A DNA stretch of 64,000 nucleotides from Streptomyces sp. TLI_146. GTDB lineage: Bacteria; Actinomycetota; Actinomycetes; Streptomycetales; Streptomycetaceae. The position numbers and the translations under genes are program-made. The notes under the pieces are model-generated. The model saw only the letters and a program-made list of their open reading frames with translations. It ran no database searches and was not told the DNA's origin. Of this stretch, positions 33,290-41,539 are shown piece by piece (within the stretch, counting starts at the first letter, position 1; the number at the start of each line of letters is the position of its first letter). Location of the stretch: contig NZ_PJMX01000001.1 in assembly GCF_002846415.1 (NCBI RefSeq), positions 3,472,001 through 3,536,000 on the forward strand. The letters are read 5' to 3'.

Positions 33290-34738
33290 TCAGCGACGTC
33301 GTGATACGAGACCCGTCAGCGCCCCCGCGAGGGCCGCTCCGGCCAGCGCGAGAGAGCACGCCCACAGCGCGCCGCCGGAGGTGTGCGCCCCCGTCGTGAG
33401 CCGGTTCAGGAAGAGCGTGCCGAAGGCGGCGACGCCGATCAGCTGGCCCAGCTGGTTCACGGTGGCGAGCAGTCCGCTGGCGTCCGCCGCGTCCTCGGGC
33501 CGTACGCCCGCGAGCGCCCCCGCGAAGGTGGGGCTGAAGGCCAGCGCCAGGCCGGCGCCGACACCGGCGTACGTCACGTAGACGACCAGCCCGCCCGTAC
33601 CGCCGCCGCGCTGGAGCAGACCGGTCGCCAGGGTCGACACCGCGGTCAGCGCGAATCCGCCCGGCACCAGCGCCCGTTGCCAGCGGGCGGGCCAGCGCCG
33701 CCAGGTGAGCCCGACCGTGCCGAAGACCACGGCGGTCGGCGCGAAGGTCAGTCCCGCGCGCAGCGCGCTGTAGCCGAGGCCGCCCTGGATGTGCAGGGTG
33801 AGGGTGAACAGGAAGCCCGCGTTGATGGCCATCACGATGGCGATCCGGACGACCGCGAGGCCCATGCCGGGCAGCCGCAGCACCCTGGGTGCGATCAGCG
33901 GGGCGCCGCCGCGCCGGGCCAGGCGCGACTCGTACGCCCAGAACGCGGCGAACAGCAGCGCGCTGGACGCCAGCGACAGCCAGGCCCACAGCGGCCAGTC
34001 CTCCTCCTGGCCGAGCACCAGGGGCACCGTGAGCAGCGTGACGGAGGCGCCGAGCAGCACCAGGCCGGGCAGGTCCAGGTCGCGTGCCCAGCGGGCCGCG
34101 CCGCGGTGCTCGCGGCGTTCCCGGGGCAGGTGGCGCACGCCGAGCGCCAGCAGCACGATCCCGATGGGCACGTTGACCAGGAACACCGGCCGCCAGCTGG
34201 TGCCGAAGAGGTCGGCGCTGACCAGGATGCCGCCCAGGACCTGCCCGGCGGCCGCTCCGGTGGCGAGCACGGCGGAGTAGACCCCGAGGGCACGCACGCG
34301 TGCCTCGCCGGTGAAGTTGCGCTGGATGAGGCTGAGCACCTGCGGGATCATCAGCGCCGATCCGGCGCCCTGCACCAGCCGGAATGCGATCAGCTGGCCG
34401 GCCGTCCCGGCCAGGCCGCAGGCGAGCGAGGCGGCCGTGAAGACGGCCAGCCCGGCCAGGTAGAGGCGGCGGTGCCCGAGCAGGTCGCCCAGGCGCGCCC
34501 CGGTGATGAGCAGCACCGCGTACGCGATGGTGTATCCGGCGACGACCAGCTGCAACGCGGCGCCGGAGGCGTGCAGTTCGGCGCGGATGGTGGGGGCGGC
34601 GACGTTGACGATGAAGACGTCGAGGAGCGCCATGAACTGCGCCGCGAGCACGATCGCGAGCAGCAGCGGGGGCCGGTTGTCAGTGGCACGGTCTTTACTG
34701 AGTAAGGGACTTGGGCCCGTGGGAAGCGCGGTGGTCAT
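33290..34738 (-). CDS. DHA2-type MFS drug/solute exporter
   Basis: Major facilitator protein of 482 aa with about 14 membrane helices. Motif A-like GARLGDLLGHRRLYLAG, motif C-like ALGVYSAVLATGAAAGQVLGG and the N-terminal MALLDVFIVNVAAPTIRAEL are characteristic of the EmrB/QacA (DHA2) group. ATG 34738 (MTTALPTGPSP) is the natural start; the longer frame to 35200 is antisense to the regulator gene. Divergently paired with an XRE regulator with 94 bp between, a standard regulator-exporter arrangement. Confidence 0.9.
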   Translation of the reverse strand: MTTALPTGPSPLLSKDRATDNRPPLLLAIVLAAQFMALLDVFIVNVAAPTIRAELHASGAALQLVVAGYTIAYAVLLITGARLGDLLGHRRLYLAGLAVFTAASLACGLAGTAGQLIAFRLVQGAGSALMIPQVLSLIQRNFTGEARVRALGVYSAVLATGAAAGQVLGGILVSADLFGTSWRPVFLVNVPIGIVLLALGVRHLPRERREHRGAARWARDLDLPGLVLLGASVTLLTVPLVLGQEEDWPLWAWLSLASSALLFAAFWAYESRLARRGGAPLIAPRVLRLPGMGLAVVRIAIVMAINAGFLFTLTLHIQGGLGYSALRAGLTFAPTAVVFGTVGLTWRRWPARWQRALVPGGFALTAVSTLATGLLQRGGGTGGLVVYVTYAGVGAGLALAFSPTFAGALAGVRPEDAADASGLLATVNQLGQLIGVAAFGTLFLNRLTTGAHTSGGALWACSLALAGAALAGALTGLVSRRR

Positions 34739-34786
34739 GGCAGCCAGCCTGACCCCGGGCGGATACGGGTAACGAGAGCCCGCTGA

Positions 34787-34803
34787 TGCTGGTACTGACA
34801 GCA
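34787..34803. promoter_or_regulatory. Candidate operator in the exporter/regulator divergent gap
   Basis: Inverted repeat TGCTG-N7-CAGCA centred between the two divergent starts, a plausible autoregulatory site for the XRE protein. Support is position and symmetry only. Confidence 0.35.
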
Positions 34804-34832
34804 CCTGGCAGGAGCGGGCGACGGGATCGACG

Positions 34833-35702
34833 ATGGGGGACGTGACGACTGTGGCCGCACCGAACGGACGCCGGAGACCGGAACTCGCCGCGTTCCTGCG
34901 CAGCAGACGCGCGCGGGTCACGCCGGCCGACGTGGGCATGCCGCCGGGCCTGCGGCGGCGCACGCCCGGGCTGCGCCGGGAGGAGGTCGCCCAGCTCTCC
35001 GGAGTCGGCGTGACCTGGTACACCTGGCTGGAGCAGGGCCGCCCGATCAACGCCTCGCCGCAGGTCCTGGACGCGGTGGCGCGCACCCTGCGCCTGGACG
35101 AGCCCGAGCGCGAGCACCTGTACCACCTGGCGGACGTGCCCTGCGAGCCGGACCGGGAGGCTCCGGTGGTGGAGGTGGGCCCGGAGATCCAGGGCATCAT
35201 CGACGCACTGGATCCGCATCCGGCCGTGGTCTACAACGGGCGCTACGACATCCTGGCGACCAACCCCGCCTACCGGGACCTGTTCGACATCCCGGAGATC
35301 CGGTCGACGGGCGTGCGCAACGTGCTGTGGACGCTGTTCACCGTGCCGGAGGCGGCCTCTCCGGTCATGTTCCGGGAGAAGGAGCTGCCGGTGATGGTGG
35401 CGACCCTGCGCTCGGAGTACGGCCGCCACGCCGGGGAGCCCGCCTGGGAGTCGTTCATCGCCGCGCTCTCCGAGGCGAGCCCGTACTTCGCGCGGCTGTG
35501 GAGGAACGGCGACGTGGTGCCGCCGGGACCGCGCGTGAAGACCTTCCGGCACCCGGCGGTGGGCGAGATACGGATGACGTCGGTGTCGCTGTCCATCAAC
35601 GGGATGCCGGAGTGCCGGATCGTCACGTACACGCCGAACGACACCGAGAGCGGCGCGCGTACGGCGACGCTGAGGGAGATGCGGGAGAAGATCTGGGCGT
35701 GA
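34833..35702 (+). CDS. XRE-family regulator with MmyB-like ligand domain
   Basis: Protein of 289 aa. The helix-turn-helix (residues 30-90; RREEVAQLSGVGVTWYTWLE) is followed by an MmyB-type C-terminal domain (ALDPHPAVVYNGRYDILATN, residues ~130-285), the usual layout of a large Streptomyces regulator family thought to sense fatty acids or other small ligands. It is divergent from the MFS exporter and probably controls it and itself. Confidence 0.88.
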   Translation: MGDVTTVAAPNGRRRPELAAFLRSRRARVTPADVGMPPGLRRRTPGLRREEVAQLSGVGVTWYTWLEQGRPINASPQVLDAVARTLRLDEPEREHLYHLADVPCEPDREAPVVEVGPEIQGIIDALDPHPAVVYNGRYDILATNPAYRDLFDIPEIRSTGVRNVLWTLFTVPEAASPVMFREKELPVMVATLRSEYGRHAGEPAWESFIAALSEASPYFARLWRNGDVVPPGPRVKTFRHPAVGEIRMTSVSLSINGMPECRIVTYTPNDTESGARTATLREMREKIWA

Positions 35703-35821
35703 GGCGGCCGCGCGGGCACGGGGCTGGGCGGCCGCCTCACACCCGCGGCCTCGGCCGGGCCGCGGGACGTGCGAGGGGCGGGCGTGCGGGCAGCGGGCGT
35801 GCGGCGCCCCGGAAACGCGAA

Positions 35822-35851
35822 ATCCCGCCCGGTCTGACGACCGGACGGGAT
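35822..35851 (-). terminator. Terminator downstream of tRNA-Ala copy 2
   Basis: Stem ATCCCG-x-CCGGTC ... GACCGG-x-CGGGAT with one A/C mismatch, followed on the minus strand by a short TTC tail. Just downstream of the second tRNA-Ala. Confidence 0.7.
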
Positions 35852-35861
35852 CCCGTTCCTG

Positions 35862-35934
35862 TGGAGCTAAGGAGAATTGAACTCCTGACCTCCTGCATGC
35901 CATGCAGGCGCTCTACCAACTGAGCTATAGCCCC
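35862..35934 (-). tRNA. tRNA-Ala (anticodon GGC), copy 2
   Basis: Identical over its full 73 nt to the tRNA at 31439-31511, in the same orientation, with three further identical bases at the 3' side (35859-35861). CCA not encoded. Flanks beyond that differ. Confidence 0.95.
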
Positions 35935-36083
35935 GCTGTTCGCTTTGTTTCCCGCGCTCCCGCGCTGCGAACAAGAAGAACTTTAGCCTGTGACCTGCCG
36001 GAAAGTGAAATCCGGTGGTCGCACCGCCCGGGCGGGCGCCGGGCGCGCCCCGGCGGCCGCGCCGGAGGCGGCTGATAGCCGCC

Positions 36084-36743
36084 TCAGTCGTCGTCGCCGA
36101 GCACCGGCTCGGGGAGCGTCCCGGCGTTGTGCTCCAGCAGGCGCCACCCGCGCGCGCCCTCGCCGAGGACGGACCAGCAGCAGTTGGAGAGCCCGCCCAG
36201 GCCCTCCCAGTGGTGCGCCTCCAGCCCCAGGAGACGGCCGATGGTCGTACGGATCGTCCCGCCGTGGCTGACCACGACCAGGGTGCCGTCGTCGGGCAGC
36301 TTGTCGGCGTGGGCGAGGACCACGGGGGCGGCCCGGTCGGCCACCTCGGTCTCCAGCTCGCCGCCGCCCCGGCGCACCGGCTCGCCGCGCTTCCACGCCG
36401 CGTACTGCTCGCCGTAGCGCTCCACGATCTCCTCGTGGGTCAGGCCCTGCCAGGCGCCCGCGTACGTCTCCCGCAGAGCCGAGTCGTGGGTCACCGGCAG
36501 CCCGGAGACCGCGGCCAGCTCGTCGGCGGTCGCCGCGGCCCGCTTGAGGTCGGAGGCGACGATGGCGTCCGGCTTCAGGGCCGCCAGCAGGCGCGCCGCG
36601 CGGCGCGCCTGGCCGAGACCGGCCTCGGTCAGCTCGATGTCCGTGGAGCCCTGGAAGCGGCGCTCCAGGTTCCACGCGGTCTGGCCGTGCCGCCACAGGA
36701 CGACCCGGCGGCCCCGGCCCGGCTTGGCGTCGCTGCTGTTCAG
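36084..36743 (-). CDS. Histidine phosphatase family protein, apparent CTG start
   Basis: Phosphoglycerate-mutase-like phosphatase of 219 aa. The catalytic RHG motif is in VVLWRHGQTAWN, followed by RRFQGSTDIELTEAG, SDLKRA and VVVSHGGTIRT, so both active-site histidines are present. No ATG, GTG or TTG gives this N terminus: an in-frame stop lies only three codons before CTG 36743, which overlaps the rsfS stop as CTGA and has GGTGAG five bases upstream. The CTG start is therefore favoured; a sequence error is the alternative. Cotranscribed with rsfS. Confidence 0.85.
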   Translation of the reverse strand: MNSSDAKPGRGRRVVLWRHGQTAWNLERRFQGSTDIELTEAGLGQARRAARLLAALKPDAIVASDLKRAAATADELAAVSGLPVTHDSALRETYAGAWQGLTHEEIVERYGEQYAAWKRGEPVRRGGGELETEVADRAAPVVLAHADKLPDDGTLVVVSHGGTIRTTIGRLLGLEAHHWEGLGGLSNCCWSVLGEGARGWRLLEHNAGTLPEPVLGDDD

Positions 36744-37174
36744 CTCAGCTCACCGTCCTCCGTCCCACCGTGCAGCTGGGCGTGCTCGGCGGCCTTGCCG
36801 CGGGTCTTCACCGCGTCCTCGGGGAGCGGCAGCTCGGGGCAGTCCTTCCAGAGCCGCTCCAGGGCGTAGAAGACGCGCTCCTCGCTGTGCTGGACGTGCA
36901 CGACGATGTCGACGTAGTCGAGCAGGATCCAGCGGGCGTCGCGGTCGCCCTCGCGGCGCACCGGCTTGGCGCCGAGCTCCTTGTTCAGACGCTCCTCGAC
37001 CTCCTCCGCGATCGACTTGACCTGGCGGTCGTTGGGGGCGGAGGCGAGCAGGAAGGCGTCGGTGATCGACAGCACGTCGCTGACGTCGTACGCGATGATG
37101 TCGTGCGCGAGCCGGTCGGCGGCCGCCTGAGCGGCGGCGGTGATGAGCTCGATGGAACGGTCCGTGGCGGTCAC
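36740..37174 (-). CDS. rsfS: Ribosome silencing factor RsfS
   Basis: Protein of 144 aa that binds L14 on the 50S subunit and blocks subunit joining in stationary phase. Family signature segments are AHDIIAYDVSDVLSITDAFL, ASAPNDRQVKSIAEEVEERL, RWILLDYVDIVVHVQ and ERVFYALERLW. GTG start. The nadD - LCP-like - rsfS - phosphatase order is the usual actinobacterial cluster. Confidence 0.95.
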   Translation of the reverse strand: MTATDRSIELITAAAQAAADRLAHDIIAYDVSDVLSITDAFLLASAPNDRQVKSIAEEVEERLNKELGAKPVRREGDRDARWILLDYVDIVVHVQHSEERVFYALERLWKDCPELPLPEDAVKTRGKAAEHAQLHGGTEDGELS

Positions 37175-37252
37175 AAGCTGGCTTTCGTCGGCGGTCAGAT
37201 CGATTCAGATCGTTCTCCAGGATCTCACGGACCGCCGACAGCCCCGAAAGGA

Positions 37253-38971
37253 TTACTTGATCTTGTAGTCCTTGCCGAGCACCACGGTGACGTCCGCGTT
37301 GGCCGCGGCCTTGCCCTGCTTGACCGCACCGGCCGGCAGCCCCAGCGTCTTGGCGACCTCTTCGGCCTTCGCCTTCTGCCCTGTGTCACCGTAGGTGACG
37401 GAGGACGACGCCGCCGTGCTCGCGCCGCCCGCGTCGATGACGGCGTAGCCGCCGTTGACCAGGTCGACCCGGGCCTTGTCGGCCGCCTTCGGGTTGCCGC
37501 TGGCGTTGCTGACGCCGACCCGGACCGCCGCGCCCTTGTCGGGGGCCGTGACCGAGCCGCCCAGGATGTCCTTGACCACGCTGTCACCGGCCTGCGCGCT
37601 GAGCGTGCCGTCCGGCTGGACGGGCAGCAGCGCCGTCTTGTAGGCACCGACCTTGGCGTGCTCGGCGAGCTTGGCCAGCGAGGCGCCGAGGTCCGACTCG
37701 GGCAGCGAGGGGTCGAGGATCTGCGCCAGCGTCTGCACGGTGATCGTCGCGGCCTTGGGGTCGTCCGAGATCTTGCGCAGCACCCCGTACATGACCTGCC
37801 CGAACCGCTGCAGCTGCTTGGCGTCGGCCTCGCCGGGCGCCTTGTACGTGGCGTACGCCACGGCCATCTGACCGGTCAGTGTCTGGTCGTCGCCCTTCTT
37901 GACCACGGGGGCCGCGTCCGCCTTGGCGCCCGGCACATCGGCATCCGTACTGATGTCGATGTTGCCGACCAGGTCGACCAGGTTCTGCAGGAAGGGCGTG
38001 TCCAGCCGCCAGGTTCCGGTGATCTTGGTTCCGAGCAGGGCGCCGAGCGCCTCACGGGTGCCCTGCGAGCCGTCGCTGTCGACGGACTTGCCGAGCGTGG
38101 TGCGGGTGCCGTCGTCGTTGGAGACGGCGAGGGTGTTGGGCAGCAGGACGGTGGTGCCCTGCTTGGTGGTCGCGTTGTTGACGAGCAGCGCCGTGGAGGT
38201 GCCGCCCTTCGCCGTGTTGTGCAGATGGACGACGATCACGTCCCGCTTCTGCGCCCCGACCGCGACCCCCGGCTTCTTGGAGTCCGAGGACGACGACAGG
38301 CCGGGCAGCTTGCCCGCGGCCCACAGGTAGCCGACGCCGCCGACCGCCGCGAGGGCGAGGACGACGACCAGCGCGACCACGCGGTTGCGGCCGCGCCGCC
38401 GCGCCTCCTCGCGCCGCTCGCTGCGGCTCTCGGTGAACTTCAGCCAGTCGATGACGTCTTCGGAGTCCTCGTCGGGCTCCTCGATGAACGAGAACTGCTC
38501 GGTGCGGTAGTCGCGTTCGTCCTTGCGCTGCTGCGGCAGCACCGGGATCTGCTCGGCCACCGGCTCGGGCTCGGGCTCCCGCACGGGGGCCTGCGCCGGG
38601 GAGGCCTGGGCCGGGGGCTGTTCGCGGCCCCACTGCTGCGCGGTGTCGTAGCCGTACCCCTGGTTCTGCTGGGGCACGGACGGCTGCGCGGACTGGCCGT
38701 AGGTGTCGTAAGTGTAGTCGTACGAGGGCTGCTGCTGGGCGTACGGGTCGTACCCGTAACCGCCCTGCTGCTGGCCCTGCTGCCCCTGGTGATCCTGCTG
38801 GGAGGGCTGGGTCTGCTGAGACTGGTGGGGCTGCTGCGGCTGGGCCTGGGCGTACGGGTCGTACGAAGCCTGCTGGGGCACCTGTTGGTACACCGGCTGC
38901 CCGTACTCGTCATAACCGACAAGCTGCACCTGCGGCGCATAGGGGTCGTACGGGTCCTGTCGGTCGTTCAC
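37253..38971 (-). CDS. pdtA: LytR/LCP-like protein with LytR C-terminal domain
   Basis: Single-pass membrane protein of 572 aa. The N terminus (1-180) is Gln/Tyr/Pro-rich and probably disordered; a membrane helix lies at about 198-218 (NRVVALVVVLALAAVGGVGY); then an extracellular LCP-like domain (VIVVHLHNTAKGGTSTALLV, WRLDTPFLQNLVDLVG) and a C-terminal LytR_C domain (VGVSNASGNPKAADKARVDL). The usual LCP arginine motifs are not seen. From memory the S. coelicolor counterpart (SCO2578, PdtA) is a spore-wall polydiglycosylphosphate transferase. GTG 38971 has GAGAAGGG six bases upstream; GTG 38989 overlapping nadD is possible. Confidence 0.82.
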   Translation of the reverse strand: MNDRQDPYDPYAPQVQLVGYDEYGQPVYQQVPQQASYDPYAQAQPQQPHQSQQTQPSQQDHQGQQGQQQGGYGYDPYAQQQPSYDYTYDTYGQSAQPSVPQQNQGYGYDTAQQWGREQPPAQASPAQAPVREPEPEPVAEQIPVLPQQRKDERDYRTEQFSFIEEPDEDSEDVIDWLKFTESRSERREEARRRGRNRVVALVVVLALAAVGGVGYLWAAGKLPGLSSSSDSKKPGVAVGAQKRDVIVVHLHNTAKGGTSTALLVNNATTKQGTTVLLPNTLAVSNDDGTRTTLGKSVDSDGSQGTREALGALLGTKITGTWRLDTPFLQNLVDLVGNIDISTDADVPGAKADAAPVVKKGDDQTLTGQMAVAYATYKAPGEADAKQLQRFGQVMYGVLRKISDDPKAATITVQTLAQILDPSLPESDLGASLAKLAEHAKVGAYKTALLPVQPDGTLSAQAGDSVVKDILGGSVTAPDKGAAVRVGVSNASGNPKAADKARVDLVNGGYAVIDAGGASTAASSSVTYGDTGQKAKAEEVAKTLGLPAGAVKQGKAAANADVTVVLGKDYKIK

Positions 38972-38985
38972 CGGGTGCCCTTCTC

Positions 38986-39606
38986 TCACTCGCCGCGGTA
39001 GAGCTGGCGCTTGTCGATGTAGCGCACCACGCCGTCCGGAACCAGATACCAGACCGGGTCGCCCTGCGCGACCCGCGCCCGGCAGTCCGTCGACGAGATC
39101 GCCAGAGCGGGCACCTCCACCAGCGACACCCCGCCCTCGGGCAGACCGTCGTCCGTCAGTATGTGGCCGGGCCGGGTCACCCCGATGAAGTGGGCGAGCG
39201 AGAACAGCTCGTCCACGTCACGCCAGGTGGTGAGGATCTGCGAGAGCGCGTCGGCGCCGGTGATGAAGAACAGGTCCGCGTCGCTGTTGAGGGCGCGCAG
39301 ATCCCGCAGCGTGTCCACGGTGTACGTCGCACCGCCGCGGTCGATGTCGATCCGGCTCACCGAGAACTGCGGGTTGGACGCGGTCGCGATGACCGTCATC
39401 AGATACCGGTCCTCGGGCGCGGAGACGTTTTTGTGGCTCTTCTGCCACGGCTGCCCCGTCGGCACGAACACGACCTCGTCCAGATGGAACTGAGAGGCCA
39501 CCTCGCTGGCGGCCACCAGGTGTCCGTGGTGGATCGGGTCGAACGTCCCGCCCATCACGCCGATGCGCCGCTTGACCGGACCGGTAGGCACTTCCTGCTC
39601 TCCCAT
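38986..39606 (-). CDS. nadD: Nicotinate-nucleotide adenylyltransferase
   Basis: NaMN adenylyltransferase of 206 aa in NAD synthesis. The nucleotidyltransferase motif [12 protein letters not shown] is near the N terminus, with [24 protein letters not shown] and C-terminal SSTDCRAR (the ISSTxxR signature). ATG 39606 ([19 protein letters not shown]) fits the family; the upstream frame adds 24 unrelated residues. The stop overlaps a possible GTG of the LCP-like gene. Confidence 0.95.
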   Translation of the reverse strand: MGEQEVPTGPVKRRIGVMGGTFDPIHHGHLVAASEVASQFHLDEVVFVPTGQPWQKSHKNVSAPEDRYLMTVIATASNPQFSVSRIDIDRGGATYTVDTLRDLRALNSDADLFFITGADALSQILTTWRDVDELFSLAHFIGVTRPGHILTDDGLPEGGVSLVEVPALAISSTDCRARVAQGDPVWYLVPDGVVRYIDKRQLYRGE

Positions 39607-39644
39607 GCGTGCAGAGCCTACTGGCCCGGTGGAAACGCCCCGAC

Positions 39645-39809
39645 TCAGCGGTCGCGGTTGAAGCGCGTGGTGATCCACAGCAGGAGCAGCAGCGCGAACA
39701 GGGCGCCGCCACCGGTGACGTACGGGCTGAGGCTTTCGTGGTTGCCGCCGTGCTCGGTGCCCTCGGCGAGGGTGACCAGGTGCGTGGCGGCGGTGCTGGT
39801 GAGGCTCAT
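39645..39809 (-). CDS. Tiny membrane protein (54 aa)
   Basis: Translation of ATG 39809 to TGA gives [20 protein letters not shown], a His/Gly-rich linker, then one membrane helix ([20 protein letters not shown]) and a short basic tail. Located directly upstream of nadD on the same strand. I recall a similar small membrane protein at this place in other Streptomyces. Function unknown. Confidence 0.75.
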   Translation of the reverse strand: MSLTSTAATHLVTLAEGTEHGGNHESLSPYVTGGGALFALLLLLWITTRFNRDR

Positions 39810-39898
39810 CGTCAGCAGGACCTATCCGGGAGTCGGAGCGGAGACTTCGGGCTCATCGTATGCGGGCCGCCCGGGCACTCTCACGCCGACTCAGCCGT

Positions 39899-40123
39899 TC
39901 AGTCCTTGACGGCGCCCTCCGCGTCGGGGCTCGCACCCCGGCTCGCCACGCCGTCCGGCTCGGCCGCGGCCGCGTCGCCACCCTCGTCGGAGCGGTAGCC
40001 GCGCAGCAGCAGCCAGGCGAGGCCGCCCGCACCGAGGATCGACACGACCAGCAGGATCCGCAGCACATTGCCGGGTCCCTGCTGGTCCGAGGCGGCGGCG
40101 AGAAGCGTGACGGCATCCGTCAT
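39899..40123 (-). CDS. Small membrane protein (74 aa)
   Basis: Protein of 74 aa from ATG 40123 (MTDAVTLLAAASDQQGPGNV). One membrane helix (LRILLVVSILGAGGLAWLLL) is followed by a charged, disordered tail ending AEGAVKD. A GGAGAC-like ribosome binding site lies upstream. Second of two tandem small membrane protein genes before nadD. Function unknown. Confidence 0.72.
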   Translation of the reverse strand: MTDAVTLLAAASDQQGPGNVLRILLVVSILGAGGLAWLLLRGYRSDEGGDAAAAEPDGVASRGASPDAEGAVKD

Positions 40124-40232
40124 GGCAGGTGTCTCCTTGGTTATCCACAGGCCCCCGCCCCACGGTAGCCCCACCGCCTAGGGTGGATGTCGTCAGGGGG
40201 ACGAGCCGAGACTCTCAGACAGGGGGACACCT

Positions 40233-41390
40233 ATGACCGACGACATCCAGGACAGCGTGCCGAGCAGGCAGCGCCGACGCTTCCCCGGGATCTCCTCCCG
40301 GGCCTACGAACACCCCGCGGACCGGTCGGCGCTGGTGGCGCTGCGCAAGCTCAGCGGCTTCGACACGGTCTTCAAGGCGCTCAGCGGGCTGCTGCCGGAG
40401 CGCAGCCTGCGCCTGCTGTTCCTCTCCGACTCCGTGCGCGTGAGCGACGCCCAGTTCGCCCACCTCAACGCCATGCTGCGGGACGCCTGTTACATCCTGG
40501 ACCTGGAGAAGGTCCCCCCGATGTACGTGACACAGGACCCCCGGCCGAACGCGATGTGCATCGGCCTCGACGAGCCGATCATCGTCGTCACCACGGGCCT
40601 GGTGGAGCTGCTCGACGAGGAGGAGATGCGCGCGGTCGTCGGCCACGAGGTGGGCCACGCCCTGTCCGGCCACTCCGTCTACCGCACGATCCTGCTCTTC
40701 CTCACCAACCTGGCGCTGAAGATCGCCTGGATCCCGCTGGGCAACGTGGCGGTGATGGCGATCGTGACGGCGCTGCGCGAGTGGTTCCGCAAGTCCGAGC
40801 TGTCCGCCGACCGGGCCGGGCTGCTCGTCGGCCAGGACTTGCAGGCCTCGATGCGGGGCCTGATGAAGATAGCGGGCGGCAACCACCTCCACGAGATGAA
40901 CGTGGACGCGTTCCTGGAGCAGGCCGAGGAGTACGAGGCGGGCGGCGACCTGCGCGACTCGGTCCTGAAGATCCTGAACGTGCTGCCCCGCTCGCACCCG
41001 TTCACCACGGTGCGCGCGGCCGAGCTGAAGAAGTGGGCCGCGAGCCGCGACTACCAGCGCCTGATGGACGGCCACTACCCCCGTCGTGAGGAGGACAAGG
41101 ACACCTCGGTCTCCGACTCGTTCCGCGAGTCCGCCGCCTCGTACGCCGAGACGGTCCGCACGAGCAAGGACCCGCTGATGAAGCTGGTCGGCGACATAGC
41201 CGGCGGCACGGCGGACCTGGGCGGCAAGCTGTACGGCAAGTTCACGGGCGCGGGCTCCGCCTCGCGCACCTCAGACCGGCCGGCCGACGGCGGCCCTTCG
41301 AACGGGGCGAAGGGCGGACCGCAGGACCGCCCCTCCGGCCCGGCGGCGGACGGCGACGGGCCGCAGGACGAGCCGGGCCGGGATGCGTAG
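40233..41390 (+). CDS. M48-family membrane zinc metalloprotease
   Basis: Protein of 385 aa. The HExxH zinc motif is GHEVGHALSGH (H138, E139, H142), with the third ligand E189 in KSELSADRAG. Hydrophobic segments near residues 151-183 (RTILLFLTNLALKIAWIPLG, NVAVMAIVTAL) suggest membrane association, as in HtpX-like enzymes. The tail (about 330-385) is disordered and rich in Gly/Pro/Asp. It is divergent from the small membrane protein genes. Likely acts in membrane protein quality control. Confidence 0.87.
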   Translation: MTDDIQDSVPSRQRRRFPGISSRAYEHPADRSALVALRKLSGFDTVFKALSGLLPERSLRLLFLSDSVRVSDAQFAHLNAMLRDACYILDLEKVPPMYVTQDPRPNAMCIGLDEPIIVVTTGLVELLDEEEMRAVVGHEVGHALSGHSVYRTILLFLTNLALKIAWIPLGNVAVMAIVTALREWFRKSELSADRAGLLVGQDLQASMRGLMKIAGGNHLHEMNVDAFLEQAEEYEAGGDLRDSVLKILNVLPRSHPFTTVRAAELKKWAASRDYQRLMDGHYPRREEDKDTSVSDSFRESAASYAETVRTSKDPLMKLVGDIAGGTADLGGKLYGKFTGAGSASRTSDRPADGGPSNGAKGGPQDRPSGPAADGDGPQDEPGRDA

Positions 41391-41461
41391 CTTCCGGACG
41401 CCCTGACTTCCGAACGCCCTGACTTCCGAACGCCCTGCCTTCCGAACGCCTGGCTTCCTGG
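41391..41461. repeat. 16-bp tandem repeat downstream of the M48 protease gene
   Basis: Three 16-bp units CTTCCGAACGCCCTGA (first copy with one change) and a shortened fourth, starting right after the protease stop. Noncoding. Probable slippage array. Confidence 0.8.
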
Positions 41462-41539
41462 CATCTGGCGTCCTGGCAGGACCTTCCCGGCCGGGCAGGG
41501 TGGCGCAGGGGCGCCTGGGGCTGTGGCCAGGACGGGTGC

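Noticed and set aside
33290..35200. MFS transporter extended to 636 aa
   Set aside because: The extra N-terminal 154 residues are antisense to the XRE regulator and lack membrane segments.
31436..35934. Prophage or integrative element using tRNA-Ala as att site
   Set aside because: No integrase, recombinase or phage gene lies between the tRNA copies.
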